Part shown: piece by piece, positions 7,825 to 13,568 of the stretch
Layout of the letters: the number at the start of each line of letters is the position of its first letter
How positions within the stretch are numbered: the stretch's first letter is position 1
Made by a program: the position numbers and the translations under genes
The notes under the pieces: generated by a model
The model's database searches: none
What the model was told of the DNA's origin: nothing
Seen by the model: only the letters and a program-made list of their open reading frames with translations
Assembly: GCA_003149735.1 (NCBI GenBank)
Contig: QANA01000044.1
Location: forward strand, 1 to 13,568
Reading direction: 5' to 3'
Length of the DNA stretch: 13,568 nt
Origin: Clostridiales bacterium
Lineage (GTDB): Bacteria > Bacillota_A > Clostridia > Christensenellales > Christensenellaceae

Positions 7825-8006
7825 TTATGCACAAAAGAAAGTGGGAATTGTTGATAATGTTGATAACTTTGTGGATTTATCAACAGAAATAAAGCCGTAA
7901 TCATCGCTTTTTTCAACAAGACTGTTGATAATGTGCATAACTTCTTTGCAATAATTCCCGTTTATGCACATAGTTGATATGTGAGAAATACATGAATTTA
8001 TGCAAA
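7825..8006. promoter_or_regulatory. Cluster of DnaA-box-like 9-mers (candidate oriC or DnaA-binding locus)
   Basis: In 182 bp the following occur. TTATGCACA: 7825-7833 (+), 7932-7940 (-), 7962-7970 (+). TTATCAACA: 7849-7857 (-), 7858-7866 (-), 7877-7885 (+), 7923-7931 (-). One-mismatch sites: TTTTCAACA 7910-7918 (+) and TTATGCAAA 7998-8006 (+). Both sequences differ by one base from the DnaA box TTATCCACA. Two pairs abut head to tail with no gap (7849-7866 and 7923-7940), and 7858-7866 with 7877-7885 forms a perfect inverted repeat. The surroundings are AT-rich and hold no credible gene. The array looks like an origin or a DnaA-titrating/regulatory cluster; dnaA and dnaN are not in the window, so origin function is not proven. 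Confidence 0.65.
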
Positions 8007-8092
8007 GCAATCTCCTGCATTTTGAAAGGGTATCACGTATATTTTACTTCCTTTGAGGGCATGATAGGAATAAAAAGGAGAATTTTCTTAAC

Positions 8093-8347
8093 ATGCCCAA
8101 TCAATTAGGTCGCATTAAAAGTTTGCTATCTGCCTATCAGGGATGCATGGTTCAACTGTATGCGATAGGAGAGCGAAATAAAATATTGGATACCTATGGA
8201 ATTTTAGAAGGTGTCTATCCTGAAGTATTTGTTGTGCAAGTGGAACAGGGTGGCTATTGCCGGAAATATTGCTATTCTTACAGTGAGATATTGACAAAAC
8301 GCGTGAAAGTCACCCCAGCGCTTCCGTATGGGCGATCGATTGGATAG
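8093..8347 (+). CDS. veg: Veg family protein
   Basis: 84 aa. It matches the small Veg (DUF1021) family: N-terminal R-I-K-S-L-L, then G-C-M-V-Q-L-Y-A, the core G-I-L-E-G-V-Y-P-E-V-F-V-V-Q-V and the late S-Y-S-Y-S-E-I-L-T motif. In Bacillus subtilis, Veg promotes biofilm matrix gene expression and the gene is strongly expressed in growth; its biochemical role is not settled. The ribosome site AGGAG lies about 12 bases before ATG, longer than usual, but no better start is available. I see no confident -35/-10 pair. The last 38 bases overlap the convergent gene on the minus strand. Confidence 0.88.
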   Translation: MPNQLGRIKSLLSAYQGCMVQLYAIGERNKILDTYGILEGVYPEVFVVQVEQGGYCRKYCYSYSEILTKRVKVTPALPYGRSIG

Positions 8348-9023
8348 AAAGCGGCTTGCCGGTTGCGAAATCTTTGGCAAATAGCCAATAGCCCTGAGAG
8401 CCGTCTGCGTTATTGAGGAAGTAATCGAAGCCCTTGAGCCATGGAGGCGGATTTACGGCATATTCACCGGGCACAGCTAAGAGGGTAACACGCAAAATAC
8501 CCTGTTCAAAAATTTCCCCTGTTAGATAATGACTGCCATTTGCGAAATACGGATATTCCACCCGTTTCCAGACGGTATTTTCCAAAAAGCCCGGGAAAGG
8601 ATTGCTGATGTTGGAAGCATCTGCTTTTCGGCAGGGAGGCTCCTCTGCTGCTGTTTTGGCAGCGGCAGAAGGAGAGGAAGGGGGCGCAGCGATTGGCGCG
8701 GCGGTAACAGACTGCGGCTGCAGGGCAGAAAGAGCGGCTGCCCAATGGAAATCCCCTATTTTTGCTTTCATAAAGGGATGTCCTTCGGATAACAGAACAA
8801 CCGCTTTGAGTGATTTCAGCTGTGCCTCTGAGGTTTCTCCATGTAAATTCGGAAGCTCTAAAAAGCGATCCTCGCTGAAGAAAAACAGTAAGCGCGGATG
8901 CTTGGGCAGATGACTGCAGTGAAGTTCATAATGCAGTGATTGACGCTGCTCCAATTCAAGAATCCCTATGTCCTGCCCTTTCAGGAGCATGGAAATTTTT
9001 TGATAGTTTTTAGGTTGCTGCAT
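8310..9023 (-). CDS. Uncharacterised two-domain protein with Ala/Pro-rich linker
   Basis: 237 aa from ATG 9023, chosen because AGGAGG lies 12-13 bases upstream and the peptide before it looks non-coding; an in-frame start at 9158 would lie inside the terminator hairpin. Residues 1-95 form a compact domain rich in beta-type residues (I-S-M-L-L-K-G-Q-D-I-G-I start). Residues about 100-140 are a low-complexity linker of Ala, Pro and Ser. The C-terminal domain carries a distinctive aromatic/proline pattern: W-K-R-V-E-Y-P-Y, H-Y-L-T-G-E, L-A-V-P-G-E-Y, N-P-P-P-W-L-K-G-F-D-Y-F and G-Y-W-L-F. I recall similar C-termini in hypothetical clostridial proteins but cannot assign a function. There is no signal peptide or membrane segment, so it is probably cytoplasmic. 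Confidence 0.75.
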   Translation of the reverse strand: MQQPKNYQKISMLLKGQDIGILELEQRQSLHYELHCSHLPKHPRLLFFFSEDRFLELPNLHGETSEAQLKSLKAVVLLSEGHPFMKAKIGDFHWAAALSALQPQSVTAAPIAAPPSSPSAAAKTAAEEPPCRKADASNISNPFPGFLENTVWKRVEYPYFANGSHYLTGEIFEQGILRVTLLAVPGEYAVNPPPWLKGFDYFLNNADGSQGYWLFAKDFATGKPLSIQSIAHTEALG

Positions 9024-9103
9024 TATAAAAGAGCACCTCCTTTTTCTAACTATATGCATGCACAGTTGGGAATTATCCTGACAGGTTTTAAACTTTTTGA
9101 CAG

Positions 9104-9141
9104 AAAAGCACAGGTTCCTTCTACGAACCTGTGCTTTTTTT
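9104..9141. terminator. Bidirectional intrinsic terminator
   Basis: A 14-bp perfect stem (AAAAGCACAGGTTC at 9104-9117 with GAACCTGTGCTTTT at 9125-9138) and a 7-base loop. On the plus strand it is followed by a long T-run (9135-9141); on the minus strand a shorter U-tail follows. On the minus strand it ends the radical SAM gene, whose stop is 9149. The better U-tract faces plus-strand transcripts, which here could only come from veg. Confidence 0.85.
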
Positions 9142-9148
9142 GTAAATA

Positions 9149-10021
9149 TCAATTCCAAAAAGTAAGCTGTCTGCTCGCCGGAGCAGATGTATATGTCTGC
9201 AAATATTGAAAAAGAACATTTTGATCTGTTTCCAAATCATATTTTTGACAGAGTTTATAAAATAGCTGTGTCAACTGACGATGATAAGGGCTGAATATCT
9301 CATAAGAGAGGCCATATTTTTGTTCATAAATCCTGCGCAGGCCAGGAAAATGCAAATCCAATTGACGGTAATAGTATTCCCGATTTCCCTCGCGCAGAGT
9401 AAGGCCCATGCCAAAATGGATGATCCCGTAAACACCTGCTTGTTGGCAACTCTCCAGGAGGCCCTGTATATTCTGCGCCGTATCGTTAATGAATGGAAGG
9501 ATTGGCGTCAGCCAGACAATTGTGGGGATCCCTCTTTGATGCAGTTCACGGAGTGCGGCAAGGCGTTCGGAAGTAGGGCAGACACCAGGCTCAATGATGC
9601 GGCAAAGGGTATCATCATAAGTGGTAAGCGTCATTTGTACCACGCATTTGGCTTTACGGTGGATCTGTTCCAACAGGTCGATATCCTGCAGAATATCTGC
9701 CGATTTGGTGAGAATCGACAGGCCAAAGCGGTAATGTGCGATCAACTCAAGTGCGCGCCGGGTGTAGATGCGCGCTTCAGGCAGTGGCAAATAAGGATCG
9801 GTCATGGAACCGGTGCCGATCATACAGCGATGCCGCTTTCTGATTAGGGCTTGCTCCTACAGTTCAAGCGCATTACTTTTGATTTCGATATCTTCAAAAT
9901 CATGCTGCATTTGATAGCATTTGCTTCGGCTGTCACAATAAATGCAGCCATGGAGACAACCGCGAAACAGATTCATTCCATTTTTGGCAGAGAGAATGCT
10001 TTTCACTTCCCGATAGTGCAT
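9149..10021 (-). pseudogene. SPL-like radical SAM protein gene interrupted by an in-frame TAG
   Basis: The reading frame from ATG 10021 (AAGGAG 5 bases upstream) to TGA 9149 is 291 codons and intact except for TAG at codon 55 (9859-9857). Residues before the stop contain G-M-N-L-F-R-G-C-L-H-G-C-I-Y-C-D, the CxxxCxxC iron-sulfur motif that binds the 4Fe-4S cluster and S-adenosylmethionine (C22, C26, C29). Residues after it continue the same family without any frame change: C-M-I-G-T-G-S-M-T-D-P-Y, I-L-T-K-S, Q-M-T-L-T-T and W-L-T-P-I-L-P-F. This is the SplB-related radical SAM family (COG1533-like). The 54-aa and 224-aa halves alone could not form an active enzyme. A single TTG-to-TAG change would explain it; family members usually have Leu there. 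Sequencing error or suppression are alternatives. TAG is the normal stop of four other genes in the window. Confidence 0.85.
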
Positions 10022-10054
10022 AAAAACTCCTTGAAAGAAAAACGGTTATCTATT

Positions 10055-10063
10055 ATTATAACA
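10055..10063 (-). promoter_or_regulatory. Extended -10 promoter of the radical SAM gene
   Basis: On the minus strand TGTTATAAT (10063-10055) is a perfect extended -10 element about 34 bases before the start codon. It lies just downstream, on its own strand, of the -35 of the divergent kinase promoter, so the two promoters are packed back to back. Confidence 0.5.
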
Positions 10064-10071
10064 GTTTCTAT

Positions 10072-10100
10072 TTGCCAAATATATGGGAAGTCGCTACAAT
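10072..10100 (+). promoter_or_regulatory. Sigma-A promoter of the FGGY kinase-nudC unit
   Basis: TTGCCA (10072-10077) and TACAAT (10095-10100) are separated by 17 bases; each hexamer has 4-5 of 6 consensus positions. The predicted start of transcription is about 17 bases before the kinase ATG, giving a very short leader. Confidence 0.7.
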
Positions 10101-10123
10101 AAAGGAGAAAGGGATTAGAAATT

Positions 10124-11446
10124 ATGAAACTGATCGCTGTTGATATTGGAAGCACTTATGCAAAATGTGCTGTATTACAATCGCATAATGGGATAATGCT
10201 GGAAAAGCAGGTACGGCCGATGCCCGAGAAACTTTCGTTGACGGAAAAAGAACGCTTTGAATTGTCGCCGGAAGAAATTTTTTTGCTGGTCAAGGCAATG
10301 ATAGACGATTGCCTTGAACGGCACCGCGATATACAGGCTATTTATCTGGATACGCAGATGCATGGTTATATTCTTTCTGAAATGGATGGTACCGGAGCAG
10401 AATCCTATATCAGCTGGCAGGATACCCTTGCGGAACCGCTGTTACCTGAATTGGCTGAACGATTGGGGCAGACTGCCTTACGATGCATGGGAACACGTTT
10501 TAAGGCAGGGCTGGCGGTCTGCAGTTTTTACGCACGGCATAAAAAGAAGCCGTTATTGCGCAATCAGCTTTTACATACGCTGGGTGGATATATTTACTAT
10601 CGGCTTTCTGATGGCAGGGCACATATCTGTCATGAAAGTATGGCGGCATCTCTTGGATTATACGATTGTGCAGAGCATACGTGGAATAAGCAAACATTGC
10701 AAGTGATCGGCGGCCAAAAGTTGATTTTGCCTACTGTCATTTCCCACACACAGGCAGCAGGTATGTACAAAGGAATTCCGCTCTATGGAGATATCGGAGA
10801 CCATCAGGCCAGTGTATACGGCCTGGAAGCAGAGGAAGCAAACAGCATCGTGCTGACGCTGGGGACGGCGGGTATTCTGTGTATGCCATCGACAAAATCG
10901 TTTTATGAAGGAATGGAAGGGCGGCCTTTTTTTCACGAAAAGTGGCTGTTGACAAAGACACGTCAACCGGGTGGGCGTACCTTGGATTTATTGATTGATT
11001 TTATACGCAATTGTGGCGAAATGAGCACAGGGCAGACCTTATCGACGCAACAGATATGGCAGACTTTGCTGGAAGATCTCCCGGAGCAGACACAAGGGTT
11101 GCAGGTAAAGCCGGATTATTTTATCGGAACCGGTCAAGGGGAAATTCAAGGGATCGGTGTAAATAATTTTAAACCTCGCTTGTTATTTGCGGCCGCAATA
11201 GATGGGTTGGCGCAGGCATATGCGAAAACAATCGAAGCCTTCAGGAAGATTGAACCGGGATTGCAAAGGATTTTGTTGTGTGGCGGCCAGTTGGCAAAGT
11301 TGGAACGATTACAGAAGGCGCTGGAGTGCTGCACGGGTTTGCAGGTTGTTTGTTCTTCAAAACAGGATGAGGCACTTTATGGATTGGCAAAGCTGGCTGC
11401 AGAACAGGAAGAGAAGATATTCGATTACAAAGAAATTAGCAAATAG
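10124..11446 (+). CDS. FGGY-family carbohydrate kinase
   Basis: 440 aa. N-terminal actin-like fold domain with phosphate-1 motif V-D-I-G-S-T-Y-A-K (6-14) and the substrate-side motif S-W-Q-D-T (97-101). C-terminal domain with the catalytic base Asp226 in G-D-I-G-D-H-Q-A-S, phosphate-2 motif L-T-L-G-T-A-G (244-250) and adenosine motif L-C-G-G-Q-L-A-K-L. It should phosphorylate a sugar or polyol with ATP in the cytoplasm. The layout and size recall sedoheptulokinase-like members, but the substrate cannot be set from sequence, and no transporter, isomerase or aldolase gene is nearby. The ribosome site is spaced long (AAGGAG 16 bases, or AAAGGG 10 bases, before ATG). It is followed 14 bases later by nudC with no terminator, so the two are co-transcribed. 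Confidence 0.9.
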   Translation: MKLIAVDIGSTYAKCAVLQSHNGIMLEKQVRPMPEKLSLTEKERFELSPEEIFLLVKAMIDDCLERHRDIQAIYLDTQMHGYILSEMDGTGAESYISWQDTLAEPLLPELAERLGQTALRCMGTRFKAGLAVCSFYARHKKKPLLRNQLLHTLGGYIYYRLSDGRAHICHESMAASLGLYDCAEHTWNKQTLQVIGGQKLILPTVISHTQAAGMYKGIPLYGDIGDHQASVYGLEAEEANSIVLTLGTAGILCMPSTKSFYEGMEGRPFFHEKWLLTKTRQPGGRTLDLLIDFIRNCGEMSTGQTLSTQQIWQTLLEDLPEQTQGLQVKPDYFIGTGQGEIQGIGVNNFKPRLLFAAAIDGLAQAYAKTIEAFRKIEPGLQRILLCGGQLAKLERLQKALECCTGLQVVCSSKQDEALYGLAKLAAEQEEKIFDYKEISK

Positions 11447-11460
11447 AGGAGAAAATAGTG

Positions 11461-12315
11461 ATGATACACGAGATACAACCGCATATTTATGATAACAGTT
11501 TCCATCAATATACGCCGGGGATGCAGGATATTGCATTATATTATGAAGGCAAAGAAATGCTTTTGGCAGGGGATGGGGAAGCAGGACATATTCAGTTGCC
11601 GCGTTTCAGTCAGCTGGACGAAACGGCAATGGAACAAGCAGAGTATCTTTTTTCTATTGATACAATTGGATGTTACCTGCTGTGGAAACGCCCGGAAGTA
11701 AAAAATGGGGAAGCCTTGACGATGCGACCGGTACAATTGATGCGAGAAGCGGAGCAATGGATTGGTTTTGCAGGGGTTACCGGGTGGCAGCTGCAACGTT
11801 GGGAACAAACGCATAAATTCTGCGGTAAATGCGGATCCCTTATGCGCAGAAGTGCTCGGGAGAGAGCTTTTGTCTGTCCGCAGTGTGGAATACGGGAATA
11901 TCCCAAAATCAATCCGGCAATTATTGTTGCCGTTTCAGATGGAGATGAACTATTGATGATTAAGAGCCCGGGCTCTACTTCTGGGCGTTATCATTTGATT
12001 GCAGGATATGTGGAAGTGGGGGAAACGTTTGAACAGACTGTAGCCAGGGAAGTAATGGAAGAAGTAGGAGTAAAGGTGAAAAATATCCGTTACTACAAGA
12101 GTCAGCCATGGGCTTTTTCAGATACAATTATGGTTGGATTCACGGCAGAACTGGATGGGGAGCGCACACCTTTTGTGCTGCAGGAAGAGGAAATTGCCGA
12201 GGCAAAATGGGTGCATCGGAAAGATATCCTCCAAAACACAAATCAGGCCAGTATTGGAAGCGATTTGATTCGATATTTTATAGAACAGGGAACAGAAGGA
12301 AATCAGGAAAATTAA
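11461..12315 (+). CDS. nudC: NudC-type NAD+ diphosphatase (Nudix hydrolase with zinc ribbon)
   Basis: 284 aa from ATG 11461; GTG at 11458 is an equally possible start, as AGAGGAG lies 6-9 bases upstream of the two. N-terminal substrate domain (1-110), a four-cysteine zinc ribbon (C121, C124, C139, C142), and a Nudix domain with complete box: G182, E188, R196-E197 and E200-E201 of G-x5-E-x7-R-E-x-x-E-E-x-G. The NADH pyrophosphatase signature S-Q-P-W-A-F (214-219) is present. NudC enzymes split NAD(H) into NMN(H) and AMP and can remove NAD caps from RNA 5' ends. It is the second gene of the kinase operon. Confidence 0.92.
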   Translation: MIHEIQPHIYDNSFHQYTPGMQDIALYYEGKEMLLAGDGEAGHIQLPRFSQLDETAMEQAEYLFSIDTIGCYLLWKRPEVKNGEALTMRPVQLMREAEQWIGFAGVTGWQLQRWEQTHKFCGKCGSLMRRSARERAFVCPQCGIREYPKINPAIIVAVSDGDELLMIKSPGSTSGRYHLIAGYVEVGETFEQTVAREVMEEVGVKVKNIRYYKSQPWAFSDTIMVGFTAELDGERTPFVLQEEEIAEAKWVHRKDILQNTNQASIGSDLIRYFIEQGTEGNQEN

Positions 12316-12347
12316 CAGAAGCAAGTAGAAAGCGAACAGAGAAGTAT

Positions 12348-13007
12348 ATGAAAAACAAGCCTTATTGTGATCGGAGCTGACAGCACAGCATTGCGATATA
12401 TCGGGACCTGTGTATCAAAGGAAGGCATCAAATTGATGTTGACGATAGGATGGCTTGTTTCCGGGCGAATTTTAGGAAGGAAAATCAAGCCAATGCATCA
12501 TTTTGAGGAAGCATAATTTTTGCTGTTGTTTACGAAAGCTGTTTTGTAATAAGTTTGTTTTTTGTCTGAACTGATATGAATGTGTCGTTTTATGACGGCA
12601 AATGGCGTTTTTATAAAGAAGGGGGCGAATCTATCGTACTATTGTCTCAAATAGAAATATTTGGGAGGATTTCTCTGCGAAAATAACAATTCAAAAGACA
12701 CTTCGCGCGCTTGGTATCACACCAGAAATTACGATGGCTATCGGTTGATTCTGGCAGCCGTGCAGCTGGCGGTAGAAGATGAGGACCGCCTGCGTTTGGT
12801 CACCAAAGAGATATACCGCCCGGTATCCATTCTCTGTTGCTGTCCGCTGGCAAATGTTGAGCGCAATATCCACACGGTGATTTTCGTGCATGGAAAGTAA
12901 ACCGGCCGCTTCTCTCACAACTGGCAGGCTTTCCTCTGGAAGCGCCGCCGGCAGTTTCCCATTTTATTGAAATGATGGCAAGCCATCTGATAGACGAGTC
13001 GGCATGA
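12348..13007 (+). pseudogene. Decayed Spo0A-like gene (receiver remnant plus Spo0A C-terminal domain)
   Basis: A readable Spo0A C-terminal domain is split over three frames. Part 1 (12665-12724): K-T-L-R-A-L-G-I-T-P. Part 2 (12724-12882): N-Y-D-G-Y-R-L-I-L-A-A-V, V-T-K-E-I-Y-R-P-V and N-V-E-R-N-I-H-T-V-I. Part 3 (12882-13007): R-A-W-K-V-N-R-P-L-L ... ending M-A-S-H-L-I-D-E-S-A and TGA. These align in order with intact Spo0A (I-P-A-H-I-K-G-Y, K-Q-L-Y-P-A-I, K-V-E-R-A-I-R-H-A-I-E-V-A-W, then a tail of the same length). One added base near 12724 and one in the T-run 12881-12884 would restore one frame. Upstream, 12348-12640 has receiver-like fragments: S-L-I-V-I-G-A-D-S-T-A-L after the ATG, and S-I-I-F-A-V-V where I-I-A-D-L-I-M would be. 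That half needs several more frame changes and is less certain. It follows nudC without a terminator. Confidence 0.7.
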
Positions 13008-13012
13008 TTTTT

Positions 13013-13036
13013 GCGCTGCTTTGGCAGCGCGTTTTT
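13013..13036 (+). terminator. Intrinsic terminator of the FGGY kinase-nudC-relic unit
   Basis: GCGCTGC (13013-13019) pairs perfectly with GCAGCGC (13024-13030) around a 4-base loop and is followed by GTTTTT. It begins 6 bases after the old stop codon of the Spo0A-like relic, which supports that stop being the true ancestral gene end. Confidence 0.85.
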
Positions 13037-13078
13037 CATATTTTAAATTTTAAGGAGAAAATTCTTTGGATGGATGGC

Positions 13079-13121
13079 AAAAAAATCCCTTATTGGAGCT
13101 TGAAAAAGCTGCAATAAGGGA
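13079..13121 (-). terminator. Intrinsic terminator of the aldo/keto reductase gene
   Basis: TCCCTTATTG (13086-13095) pairs with CAATAAGGGA (13112-13121), extended inward by AGCTT/AAGCT after single-base bulges. On the minus strand it is followed by seven T residues (complement of 13079-13085). It lies about 40 bases after the reductase stop. Confidence 0.8.
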
Positions 13122-13162
13122 AACGTTAACTATGGATTGCGCAAAATGGCAATTAAAAAAAG

Positions 13163-13568
13163 TTAAAATTTGAAAAGCAAACGCGCACCGTGTTTTACCA
13201 GATGATAAAGCGGAGTTTCCATCTTTTTGCGCACTTTCTTGAGGTTTTCCCGAATTGGCAAACCCTGCGGGCAATGCTGTTCGCATCTTCCGCAGCCTAT
13301 ACATTGAGAAGCGGAAGTAAGCGTCGGTTTCAATGTGGTGCACATCAGATATTCTTTAAAGCCGATATACCATCCTTCTGCGTATAAATTGTTATAGCAG
13401 CGGAAACAAACGGGAATATCAACCCCTGCAGGGCAAGGCATGCAATAGCCGCAAGCAGAACAGTCGATTTTAGAGGCTTTGCGAATGGCTTCTATGGCTT
13501 TGGAAAAATAAAGATAATCAGATTCCTCTAACATTTCCGACTGCGGAATAGAAGCAATACTGAGATTT
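13163..13568 (-). CDS. Aldo/keto reductase with C-terminal 4Fe-4S clusters, 3' part only
   Basis: The frame is open to the window edge, so only the last 134 or so residues are visible; an internal Met at 13534 should not be taken as the start. Two ferredoxin-type motifs stand out: C-S-A-C-G-Y-C-M-P-C-P and C-I-G-C-G-R-C-E-Q-H-C-P, each able to bind a 4Fe-4S cluster. Together with the linker A-G-V-D-I-P-V-C-F they match the C-terminus of the COG1453 family (predicted aldo/keto reductase with an added iron-sulfur domain), common in anaerobic Firmicutes. The NADPH-dependent barrel would lie outside the window. Substrate unknown. Confidence 0.88.
   Translation of the reverse strand, partial: NLSIASIPQSEMLEESDYLYFSKAIEAIRKASKIDCSACGYCMPCPAGVDIPVCFRCYNNLYAEGWYIGFKEYLMCTTLKPTLTSASQCIGCGRCEQHCPQGLPIRENLKKVRKKMETPLYHLVKHGARLLFKF

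Noticed and set aside
7774..7885. Inverted repeats after spo0A as a terminator
   Set aside because: CTGATT/AATCAG and TGTTGATAA/TTATCAACA can pair, but neither is followed by a U-tract; the 9-mer pattern is better explained as DnaA-box-like sites.
7825..8006. Calling this the proven chromosomal origin or a CRISPR array
   Set aside because: dnaA, dnaN and other origin neighbours are absent, so origin function stays a hypothesis; repeats are 9-mers in both orientations without spacers, so it is not a CRISPR.
9857..9859. Pyrrolysine or TAG recoding in the radical SAM gene
   Set aside because: TAG is the ordinary stop of the ABC ATPase, GldG, veg and kinase genes; no pyl genes or suppressor tRNA are in the window and this family is not known to use Pyl.
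12691..13039. Minus-strand ORFs over the Spo0A-like relic
   Set aside because: They are shadows; the plus-strand translation aligns in order with Spo0A and is followed by a matching terminator.
13070..13117. A 15-codon plus-strand ORF (start M-D-G-K-K-I-P-Y-W) with AAGGAG upstream
   Set aside because: It lies inside the terminator hairpin of the aldo/keto reductase gene and has no supporting context; the coding look is probably chance.

Overview
The window looks like chromosomal DNA of an anaerobic, endospore-forming member of the Clostridia. The sporulation genes point there: a three-repeat SPOCS plus LysM protein that matches SipL, and an intact Spo0A. A Veg protein, an SPL-like radical SAM enzyme of the clostridial type and a 4Fe-4S aldo/keto reductase agree with this. 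No species can be named from the sequence. I see no transposase, integrase, phage gene or CRISPR array.

Left part (1-3.7 kb, minus strand): the start of a lipoprotein gene cut by the window edge; a membrane-anchored LuxR-type regulator (7 membrane segments, degenerate GGDEF-like middle, HTH) with its own promoter and terminator; tRNA-Ser(GGA) with a consensus promoter and a terminator; then sipL. Middle part (3.7-6.9 kb, plus strand): a tightly packed three-gene ABC system of the GldA/GldF/GldG type whose ATPase has lost several catalytic signature residues. A strong terminator closes it. Next comes spo0A (7.0-7.8 kb) with an extended -10 promoter.

The 315-bp gap between spo0A and veg holds a dense, ordered cluster of DnaA-box-like 9-mers (TTATGCACA and TTATCAACA in both orientations, some abutting head to tail). 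It resembles an origin or a DnaA-titrating/regulatory cluster, and it is the most striking non-coding signal here.

Right part (8.1-13.6 kb): veg overlaps tail to tail with an unrecognised two-domain protein. Next is a radical SAM gene whose frame is broken only by one in-frame TAG after the iron-sulfur motif. A divergent promoter region then leads to an FGGY carbohydrate kinase and a NudC-type NADH pyrophosphatase on the plus strand. Behind nudC, with no terminator between, lies a previously open but now frameshifted copy of a Spo0A-like gene: the C-terminal DNA-binding domain is clearly readable across two single-base deletions, and the receiver half is more decayed. An intrinsic terminator still follows its old stop. 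The window ends with the 3' part of an aldo/keto reductase carrying two 4Fe-4S clusters.

Several parts bear on sporulation control (spo0A, sipL, the Spo0A-like relic, and a DnaA-box cluster beside spo0A). Three loci show loss of function or of catalytic residues (SPL-like enzyme, Spo0A-like gene, ABC ATPase).
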